Assembly (NCBI GenBank): GCA_948567375.1
Contig: OX419760.1
Span: 62,120,911-62,184,910, forward strand
Origin: Lunularia cruciata
Lineage: Eukaryota; Streptophyta; Marchantiopsida; Lunulariales; Lunulariaceae
Direction of reading: 5' to 3'
Length of the DNA stretch: 64,000 nt
A model generated the notes under the pieces. That model had not been told where the DNA came from. It did no database searches and was given only the letters and a program-made list of their open reading frames with translations. Positions 43,730-53,500 of this stretch are shown in pieces; within the stretch, counting starts at the first letter, position 1, and the number at the start of each line of letters is the position of its first letter. The position numbers and the translations under genes are program-made.

Positions 43730-45487
43730 TCATCGATCAGTTGTGCATGCTGCTCTCAACCATGGCCTCCCAAGAAGTAAGTCATAGCTTGAATCCTTCA
43801 AGACTTGGAAAGTCATGAGATTTTGAACTCCCCTAACTAAAACTACCACCTTATCCATCACCCCTACTGGTCGAACATGTTTCTTGTTTGCCATGCTCAC
43901 CACAAATGTTGAAGGTCTTGAGGGTATCATACCCAACTTCTTCATCAACCTTTCTGACATGGCATTCACTGCTGATCCTCCATCAACCAATGCATCCTTG
44001 ATGTTGTGACCATTCACTCTCATATCAATCTTGGAGGCATATTCACAAGCCTTCCATGGTGCTGGCTTGGCATCCACCACCCCCATTGATATTGGAACTT
44101 TTGCCTTCTTCTTCTTCTTGCTCCTTGTAGAACTCAAACCACCTCTAAGCTCCTTTCTCAAGGTAGGGTTCAAAGCAATCAATTGGCCCACTGTGATGTT
44201 AGCTTTGTGACTACCAACATCCTCCAACACATTGTAGTTCCATTGTTGCTTTGAAATCAAGAAATCCTCCATCCCCAACTTCTTCCTTGGAGTCTTTGTT
44301 GTTGATGGTGTTGAGGTGCGAGTTCTCCTAGTAGACATAGGAGTATCCTTGCTTGAAGTAAATCCTTGAGAAGAGTGAACATCCTCTGCAAAACAAGCTC
44401 TCTTCTTCTCTTGTGCCAAAAGCTCCAAATTAAGACCCTTGGGGTTTGAGCACTCTCCCTTCTCATACTTGCTCTCAACCACATCTATGGATGCTATCCC
44501 CTTACCTTTGTTGGGATAACAAGCCACTTGGGTTTCACTACCTCCCTCTTTCCCTCTATTGGCTCCCTCATAACCCCTCCCTCCATGGTAAGTGGAATTT
44601 GGGCAATTCCTTTGGATATGGCCTCTTCCTCCACAACCAAAACAATTTCTATCATTGAAATTGTTGGCTGGTTGGCCTCCTCTATATGGATAGTTTCCAT
44701 AACTCCTAGGCACTCTCCCTACATTCTGATCCACCTCTCTCTTCTCCCATAGTTGCACCACATTGATCTTGAGATCCGCAAGTTGTTCTGTGATGGTTTG
44801 GAGTGGATCTTTTGGTAGAGTTGCAAGAACTAGAGCAACTACTACTTGTGGTGCAACCCTTGTCACCAAAGTATCAGAAGTTCCACCATACTTGTAGCCT
44901 TGAGGAGGATGCACAACCTCCTTCACCACCAAATCACTCTCATCCCCTTCCAAACTCTCCTCCATACGAATTGCGATCTTGATAGATTCAACCTTGGAAG
45001 AAGGTTTCTCATATCTCACCTTGCTTCTAATTTGTGGTCTCAACCCTCCCACAAAATTCTTGGTGAGCATGGCCCCTATGCCAATCATTGTAGTCTCCAC
45101 ATCATCCCCACCCTTCCTCAACACTATGCAAAATCTGGACTCTAACTTTTCCACTCTTTCCACATAGACTCTCACTTTCTCTCCTTCTCCTTGCTTGAGA
45201 AATGTAACCTCACTCATCAATCTCTCATAACTCTCAACAGGAAGAAAGTTCTCAATGAGTGCTGAAGTCAAAGTCTCCCAAGACTCCTCTTCTCCATCTC
45301 TCTTCTCTCTCTTTTGGTATTCTAACTCATACCATGTAAGTGTTGCATCCTCAAAGAAATCTGGTAATAATGATGCCCACTCATTCTTCCTCCTCTCATT
45401 GTTTCCTATGCAAGCTCTCTTGAAGTCTCTCACAAAGGCCTCCACATCTTCTCCATCCTTGCCAAAGAAAACCGGAAGTTTTCCCAT
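43730..45487 (-). CDS. Element G1 gag-protease, open frame
   Basis: 585 codons from an ATG (peptide MGKLPVFFGKDGED), nearly identical to residues 1-585 of G2. It contains the gag core (1-200), a CCHC knuckle 'CFGCGGRGHIQRNC' (about 282-295), a basic Ser/Thr-rich spacer and the protease with 'LVDGGSAVN'. The frame stops right after 'TTDR', where G2 reads on into the pre-RT spacer; two adjacent stop codons replace the next two codons. It could make Gag and protease but not RT. It could in principle be packaged with the help of G2; this is inference. Confidence 0.85.
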   Translation of the reverse strand: MGKLPVFFGKDGEDVEAFVRDFKRACIGNNERRKNEWASLLPDFFEDATLTWYELEYQKREKRDGEEESWETLTSALIENFLPVESYERLMSEVTFLKQGEGEKVRVYVERVEKLESRFCIVLRKGGDDVETTMIGIGAMLTKNFVGGLRPQIRSKVRYEKPSSKVESIKIAIRMEESLEGDESDLVVKEVVHPPQGYKYGGTSDTLVTRVAPQVVVALVLATLPKDPLQTITEQLADLKINVVQLWEKREVDQNVGRVPRSYGNYPYRGGQPANNFNDRNCFGCGGRGHIQRNCPNSTYHGGRGYEGANRGKEGGSETQVACYPNKGKGIASIDVVESKYEKGECSNPKGLNLELLAQEKKRACFAEDVHSSQGFTSSKDTPMSTRRTRTSTPSTTKTPRKKLGMEDFLISKQQWNYNVLEDVGSHKANITVGQLIALNPTLRKELRGGLSSTRSKKKKKAKVPISMGVVDAKPAPWKACEYASKIDMRVNGHNIKDALVDGGSAVNAMSERLMKKLGMIPSRPSTFVVSMANKKHVRPVGVMDKVVVLVRGVQNLMTFQVLKDSSYDLLLGRPWLRAACTTDR

Positions 45488-47048
45488 CTTAACCCCTCAC
45501 TATCTTTCTTTTCTCTCAAATTTTTTTTTCTTTTCTCTCACTCTATTACTAATAGAGTATATACATGACTAACACCCTCTGAGAATAATCCACTCTAGGG
45601 AACACAAAAGGTTTAGGTTTCTCCAAGATTTCTATAGCAACATCAAATCCTAGAGTGCATATTAATCTAACTCTCATGGATAGTTTATCCATAAGTTGAA
45701 AGATTATCTCCATCACTAATCTTGAGAACTAGCTGTTGAAGGTGGTAGTATTTCTGTAGCTATACCAACACTCTCTCCAAGATCCTTCACCAAATTTTCC
45801 AAAAGTGCTTTTACTCCACTACACTCATGGCCTTTTGGAAGTCCTTCCACTCCACAAACCTCACACAACTCCTTGGTCTTAGATCTTCTCCCTCCCAATC
45901 TTGGTGAAGAAGGTCCAACATGCAAACCCAAGTCAAGTAAGCCTCTCCTTTCCCTCAATCTCTTGCTCTCAAAGGTCAATGGACATGAACTTGCCTTATG
46001 TCCCTTCTCTCCACACAGAAAGCACTAAGACTCACTCTTTCCTCCAAGTGGTGTAGGTTTCTGGATCCTCTCAACACTCTCTTCAAATTCTATTGTAAAC
46101 TCTCTTTTCCTCAAATCCACCCCTACAATCACCTCAAACCCTTGGGGAACCTTGCATAATCTCAATTTCCACTTTTGATGACCCTCCATGTTCCTAAGAT
46201 GAATCTAAACACTCAAACATACTTTTTGTTGATCTCAAACTCCTCATGCATGAGATCTCCACTCTACAGAATTGACCCTTCCTCACAATGTCACTCAAAT
46301 CTCCCAACCACTATGTCATAGTCCTTTGAAATTTGGCACACTTGATCACAACTCTAGGGCATCCCTCCTTGCAAAATTTCAGATCTTTTAATCAAGCCAT
46401 TTGGCCTAGACACCTTTCTATTCAGCACCCATATTTCAGATTTGGTCTAAAAAACCACCCCCTTCACTTCAAAAACTCATTTCTCCTTGCGCAAGAACAA
46501 TCTCTCTCTAATTTTGTGCCAGTAGGTAGGATACAATACAATAAATTTTCTTGGAAATTTTCAGGACAATTCACTTAAAATTGAAGAAATGGCAGACTCT
46601 GTACAATTTTCCAGAGAGCATGCAGTTGCGGAAGCACTTTACCCTATCAACTTTCAAAAATTCTAGCCTAGTGCGCATAGAAGCTCTCACAATAATTTCA
46701 AATGTGCTAACTGAAAGATAACCCAAGCTATCATGTGTAGAAATCTCAAGTCCAGATCTCAAACTTGAGATTTTGCCCAAAATCACCTTAATCCCCAAAA
46801 TCTGCAATCCACCTCACACAATCTCTCCAATTCCTCTCATGTGTACAAGATGTACAAAATCACCTCAAAGACATCATAATGAACTATAGGGTATACAAAT
46901 GGATCTTGGTTCTCTAACATAAGTTTAGCACTCTCCTCTCTTAATGTTCTCTCCAAGTGAGCTCTCATAGCCTCCTTTTGCCTAATGTAGAATTGAACGC
47001 GGAACATTATCTTGCCTTCTAGAGAGGTCACCGCAACGGAACCAAAAA
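45488..47048 (-). other. Element G1 leader with small ORFs
   Basis: 1.56 kb between the 5' LTR and gag. The primer site (TGGTTCCGTTGCGGTGAC, 47027-47044 minus) has three mismatches from G2. It holds the same leader CCHC reading frame as G2 (45716 to about 46210), including the same in-frame TAG at about 46023-46025, plus a small frame 46837-47070 that starts inside the LTR. Confidence 0.7.
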
Positions 47049-47740
47049 TGTGAGCCAGCCTGTCTCTCACTCAGGATGAACCTCTGATGGCTATTATGGT
47101 AGCACACCATGGACTAAGAAGGCAAGGAACCCAAACTCCATCATACTCCTCCAAGGCTAACACTCCAAGACTCAAGACATTGCTCACTAGAGAACTCAAT
47201 GAGAGAGAGATAGTTGCAAATGAAAGGATGATGAGTACCTCCTCATCCCTTGTTTATATACTTGTGAAATAGTTACATACCAAAGTTACTAATTACCGTA
47301 GGAACTCAAGTTACTAGACTAAAAGTCAAATAAAGTCAAAAAGTAGAAAGCAATATCTATTCACATGGGCATATTCCCCTAAGCATGTGGTCTTATCTTG
47401 ACCCAACCACTAAGTCAAGGATTCCTTCACATGGGCTATCCTTGGACTAAAGAAGAATCCAAAACAAAAAGGCTTGCGGGCCCAAGAGTTCTCAACTCTT
47501 TCCTCAAAGCCAAACACCTAGGAATAATACCAAGTCAACACACTAAAATCCAAAATAGTGGTGCTCATCTTTTCTCCTTCCTCTAAAGTAAGGTCCCCTC
47601 TATCTTAGCTATGACTAACTTTAGCTAACCATGACTAATATAGAACCATCCTTTATCTCTATATAAATAATATCTCTTAAGTACTTGTAATACGAAGTTA
47701 AATATCACAATACCACACACATGGACATATGGGTGTTACA
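47049..47740 (-). repeat. Element G1 5' LTR
   Basis: 692 bp; ends and length match the 3' LTR, with about 13 differences (for example the 3' copy reads gtagcgcacc where this one reads gtagcacacc). Confidence 0.92.
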
Positions 47741-49856
47741 GTACCATTTGGAAGAAGGGATCTTGTTGTAGAGATGACCGAAACTTGTTATGGGCCTTGG
47801 AGTCAATTGACACCATTGTAATTGCCGCCATGATAAGAGGAAGAGCCTTCAAATCAAGTTGTTATGATAGAGCATCAGGGATGACATGGAACCAACATGG
47901 TTTGTACTCAAGTTTGATGTCAAATAATTGGATTTGCTCTTGCCATCGATGATGTTGACTCTTCATGTGTAAAAGTGTAAGGTCTACAACAATGGCTTGT
48001 GATTAGTTTGCATGACCACTTGTTTCCCCAAGAGGTAATGCCTCTTTACCTTGGTGGCATATACCATTGCAAATTGTTCCTAATCTTGAGTAGAGTAATT
48101 TCTTTTAGTTGTATTTAGTTGGCAAGACACAAAGGCAATGAGATATAGTCCATCTGGGAATTCTTGTTGCAATACAACTCCAATTGCAAAGTTAGAAGCA
48201 TCAAAATCAACCACACAAGGTAGTTGAGGATCATATGGTTGAAAAATGGGTCTTGAAGACACCATATGCTTTAACGTCTGGAATGCTTCTTCATGCTTGG
48301 TGGTCCACTAGAAACTCAAGTTCTTTCCCAAGAGATCAGTCAATGGTGCAGCCACATGAGCATAATAATGGATGAACCGTCAGTTCTAGTTGGGTTTAGA
48401 CTTGCCAATCCATTGAATGCCCATAATTTTGTAGCATCCTTTGGGGTAGGCCAATCAGTAATGGCCTCGATCTTCTCTTCTTCCATCTTGATCCCCTCTA
48501 ATGAGATCTTATGACCAAAGAAGGTAACCTCTTTCTGCCAAAAGGCACACTTTGACTTCTTGCAGTAAAATTTCCATTGTCGTAGTCATCTTATGACTTC
48601 TTGTACATGATTCATGTGTTCTACCTCTGTTTTGCTATAGATTAAGATATCATCCAAGAACAACACCACGGACCGATCCAATAGTCCCTCCAACACCCAA
48701 TGCATCTGATCTATGAAGACTACTGGAGCACAAGTGAGTCCAAAAGGTAGAACTCTCCACTCAAAATGCCCATACCTTGTGCAAAAGGTAGTCTTTTGCA
48801 CGTCCTCTCCTTCAATAGGAATTTGCCAATAGCCACTGCAAAGATCTAGCTTGGAAAAGTAGCGTGTTAATAAGCAAATTGTGAAGAATGCATATCCCTT
48901 GCCTTGGATCAATGACCTGCTTGATCAACTAAGTGGAGCACACTACTTTTGCTAAGTTGATCAAGCAGGTCATTGATCCAAGGAAAGGGATATGCATTCT
49001 TCATTGTTTGCTTATTGAGCCCACGGTAATCAATATAGAAATGAAGTTCTCCATCCTTCTTTGGAACAAATAGTATCAATGCTTCCCAAGCAGAGGTACT
49101 ATGTTGTATGAAGTCCTTCTCCAACAAATCTGTCAGTGTTGTTTGCAACTCTTCTAACTCCTTTGGTGAGAGCCAATAGATTGGTCTACTCACTAGAGTA
49201 CTCCTTGGTAATAACTTGATCTTGAAGGGCATACCTCAATTGGAGAGTAATCCCTTTGGCAAATCATCAAGAAACATGTCCTCAAACTCTTTAACTATCC
49301 GATCAACCATTGCTTGATGAGGCTCTTGGCCCTCCACAGATTTTTCTTATGCAATGGGCTTGATCCACATCGCAAATATAGACTTATCTTCCTCCAAAGC
49401 TTGCTCTATGGCTATTGTACTAACAAACTTTCCTTATAGGGACTCATCTCTCTTCCAAGCTTGCTCCATGGTTGCTTTCCTCACAAACTTCCCATCTTGG
49501 GACTCATCTCTCTTCTAGATTTGCTCTATGGCTACCTTCTTGACAAACTTCCCATCTTGGGACTGACTATTCTTAGGTATCTTACTCAGAGGTGCCAAAC
49601 AACTTAATCAGAAATTCCTACCTTGGTGTTGTACTTGAATTTGTTGTCGGGTCCAATCAAATTGAACCTTATGACGTTCAAGCCAAGGTAGACCTAGAAT
49701 GATATCATAGTGTAGAGGTACTACTACAAACCTCATACACTCCAAATACTCCTTCCCAATCTTGAAGGTAACAAGATGTGAGGTGTCGAATGCAGAACCC
49801 TTTCTACCATCCGCCATCATCAAACTACTTCCAAACACTAGCTTGATAGGAATACC
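47741..49856 (-). pseudogene. Element F RNase H, RT and protease end
   Basis: Between G1 and G2, on the minus strand. RNase H is at about 47741-48290 ('VVDFDASNFAIGVVLQQEF'). RT is at 48586-48912, with '[17 protein letters not shown]' and an intact 'VVLFLDDILIYSK'. RT start and spacer are at 48909-49300 ('SRPIYWLSPKELEEL'). The protease C-terminal half is at 49608-49838 ('YDIILGLPWLERHK'). An inverted duplication (48871-49014) disrupts RT. G2 cuts the protease at 49856, and the rest is at 57691. Confidence 0.82.
48871..49014. repeat. 60-bp inverted repeat inside the F RT
   Basis: The left arm 48871-48930 and right arm 48955-49014 are reverse complements at about 56 of 60 positions, with a 24-bp loop. 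In element C the same place is a single copy (29900-29990). The extra inverted copy was therefore generated in F. Confidence 0.88.
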
Positions 49857-50548
49857 TGTGAGCCGGCCTGTCTCTCACTCAGGATGAACCTCTGATGGCT
49901 ATTATGGTAGCGCACCATGGACTAAGAAGGCAAGGAACCCCAACTCCATCATACTCCTCCAAGGCTAACACTCCAAGACTCAAGACATTGCTCACTAGAG
50001 AACTCAATGAGAGAGAGATAGTTGCAAATGAAAGGATGATGAGTACCTCCTCACTCCTTGTTTATATACTTGTGAAATAGTTACGTACTAAAGTTACTAA
50101 TTACCGTAGTAACTCAAGTTACTAGACTAAAAGTCAAGTAAAGTCAAAAAGTAGAAAGGAATATCCATTCACATGGGCATATTCCCCTAAGCATGTGGTC
50201 TTATCTTGACCCAACCACTAAAGCAAGGATTCCTTCACATGGGCTATCCTTGGACTAAAGAAGAATCCAAAACAAAAAGGCTTGCGGGCCCAAGAGTTCT
50301 CAACTCTTTCCCCAAAGCCAAACACCTAGGAATAATACCAAGTCAACACACTAAAATCCAAAATAGTGGTGCTCATCTTTTCTACTTCCTCTAAAGTAAG
50401 GTCCCATCTATCTTAGCTATGACTAACTTTAGCTAACCATGACTAATATAGAACCATCCTTTATCTCTATATAAATAATATCTCTTAAGTACTTGTAATA
50501 CCAAGCTAAATATCACAATACCACACACATGCACATATGGGTGTTACA
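49857..50548 (-). repeat. Element G2 3' LTR
   Basis: 692 bp; minus strand TGTAACACCC...GGCTCACA. The PPT lies next to it on the minus strand (50549-50565, C-rich on the plus strand). Confidence 0.94.
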
Positions 50549-50596
50549 TTTACCCCCGGACTAAGTTTTCACTTTGTCCTCAAAGTGAAGGTCTCT

Positions 50597-53500
50597 CTAC
50601 CTTCTATGGTACATCTTCAACTTATCATGGTTAATCCTATCAAAGTGTCTTCCTCCCAACTCCTTGAGATCATAAGTGTAATTTCCCCACACCTTCTCTA
50701 CTATGAAAGGTCCAAAGTACTTAGGCAAAAACTTCTTTTGTACTCTCTTGAATCGAATGGAATCAAACAACATTACCCAATCACCTTCTTTGAAAGGCTC
50801 CACCTTCTTCTTGCCTTGCCTCTTGTCATAGCTCTCCTTTTGTTTCCTTTGGGCTTGCTCCACTCGAACCATAGCAACTGCTCTTGCCTCTTCCAACTCC
50901 ATGAGTTGATCCTTCCTTGACTTCTCTGCATCACTTCCTTGTGCTTTCTTCAATCTCCTATGAATGCTTTGGAAGGTAGGAAGATCAAAGTGAATAGGTA
51001 AGGTAGACTCAATACCATACACCAATTGGAATGGAGAATATCCAGTGGAAGTCTTCATGGTTGTCCTATACTCCCACAAAACTGCATGAATCCTCTTGTC
51101 CCAATGATGTTTAGCCCCCTCCATTTCTGCATCTTTGGCCAACATCATGCACAAGGTCTGATTGGTTCTCTCTGCCAAGCCATTGGAATTTGGCTTATAG
51201 GATGTAGTTACTCTATGTGTGATAGAGAAATGTCGTAGCATGGTTGTAGTAATGCTTCCTGTAAACTCTCCTCCTCTATCAGAAACCAACTCCAAAGGGC
51301 ATCCAAACCTAGTGATAATGCGTTCATAAAGAAATCTACCCACTTCATCTTCATTCTTGTCCCTCAATGGTCTAGCCTCAACCCACTTGGTAAGGTAATC
51401 AGTAACTACCACAATGTACCGATTGTTCCTTGGGGTTCTATTGAGAGGTCCTACAAAATCAATTCCCCACTTCTCAAAGGGTCCTAGCAATGGAATTGAT
51501 CTAAGTGGTGGAGTGGATGTAGACTTTCTAGCAAAAGCTTGACAAACATGACAAGTTTTGCAATAATCAAGACAATCCTTGAAAATCCCTCTCCAATGGT
51601 AACCTGCATCTAGAATCTTGAAAGCAGTCACCTTTCCTGCAAAGTGTCCTCCACATACTAAACCTTCATGAAACTCCTTTATGAGTAGGATAGACTCTTC
51701 CTTACCCACTGCTCTTCGAAGTAGACCATCTGCTCCTTGGTGAAAAAGAATATCATCCACCATTGTGTAAGGTCTAGATCTTGCTGCAAGGGCCTTCCTC
51801 TCCCTAGCATGCATCCCTTCTGGATAGTTACCTCTTGTCACAAAATCCACAATCTCCTTGTACTCCATTGGAACCTCTTGAGTGACTGAGATTGTCATGA
51901 GCTCCTCATCCGGGAAGGAATCATCTACTGGCTCATCTCCATCATGATCATAGGCTCTAGATAACAAATCAGCATTTGCATGTTTCTTTCCTGGCCTATC
52001 CTCAATTGTGTAGTCATACTCAGACAAGAGAATCATCCACCTTGCTAGTCTCCCTTCAACATTAGGCTTGTTGAAGATGTACTTCAAAGCCTTGTGATCC
52101 GTGACAATTGTGGCCTTCCCTCCAATCAAGTAGTGTCTAAACTTCTTGAGACCAAAGATCACTGCCAACCCTTCTCTCTCTGTGACAGAGTAGTTCTTCT
52201 CTGCTGAAACCATCTGCCTACTAGCATAAGCTATTGGATGATCATGCCCATCTTGGTCTAATTGACTAAGAGTGCATCCTATAGCTACATTAGAAGCATC
52301 AGTGTAGAGGATGAAAGGCTTACTCCAATCAGGTTTAGCAAGAATTGGAGCTACAACAAGGGATTGCTTGAGCTCCTCAAAAGCTTTGAGAGCCTCCTTG
52401 TCTTCCAAAATCACCATGTAATCTACACCCTTCTTCATGTAGATGGTCAATGCATAAGCCTTGTTGGAAAATGAGAAGATGAACCTCCTATAGTACCCAA
52501 CCATTCCCAAGAATTGGCGTAACTTTGTCAAGCTTGAAGGGAATGGAAGGTCTGAGATTTTCCTCACCTTCTCAGGATCAACTGCTATTCCATCCTTGGA
52601 GATGATATGCCCCAAAAGTAGACCTTCTTCACATCCAAAAATGCACTTCTCTGGGTTGAGTGATGCATTTGCCTCATCCAAGCGTTGCAAGACTTTGATT
52701 AGGTGCTCAAAGTGCTCCTCCTTGCTCCCATAGACACAAAAGTCATCAATGAAATCTCTCACAAATTTCCCAATGAAAGGTTCAAATACCTTGTTCATGA
52801 ACCGTTGGAATGTGGCTGGAGCATTGCAAAGCCCAAAAGGCATGACCTTGAAAGCGTAAGTTCCCCAAGGTGTGGTGAATGTGGTGAGTTGTTGATGCTC
52901 TGGTGCAATCTTGATTTGGTTATATCCACTATAACCATCTCCAAAACTGTACCTCTCATGACCTGCAACCTCCTCCAAGATCTCATCAATGAATGGCAAT
53001 GGGTAGTAGTCCTTCTTGGTAACAGCATTGAGCTTCTTGTAATCCACACATACCCGAAGCTTGCCATTCTTTTTCTTCACAATGACAATTGGAGACACCC
53101 ATTCTGAATTCTCCACCTCAAAGATAAATCCAGCCTCCTTGAGCTTATCAATCTCCTCCTTCACAACCAAAGATATTGGTGGGCTAATGCGACGTTGCTT
53201 TTGGCGGATTGGTCTTGCATGTGACTCCACCTCTATCTTGTGCTCCTCCAAGGTGACTTCCTTCAAATCCTTGTAACTAAAAGCAAACACATGGATGAAC
53301 TTGCGGAAAATCTCCTCAAATCTCACCTTCTCCTCCTTGGTAACATTTGGGCCATACTTGAGGGTAGATAACCTTCTCTCTACCTCCTCAAGTGTCAATG
53401 GTGATTTATCTGGGTCCTTCAAAACCTCTGGCTTAGGTGCAAAATCCATAGCACACAAAGGATACACATCTGAATCAGATTCAGATTCATCCTCCTCCGT

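Larger units (their letters stand above)
39950..47740 (-). mobile_element. Element G1 (Tat/Athila-like gypsy)
   Basis: 7791 bp with two 692-bp LTRs (39950-40641 and 47049-47740). They differ at about 13 visible positions. Flanked by a 4-bp duplication gtac (39946-39949 and 47741-47744) in element F. It has the same layout as G2, but pol is broken by an in-frame double stop after protease, an 18-bp deletion in RT and several frame changes. Gag is still open. Confidence 0.93.
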
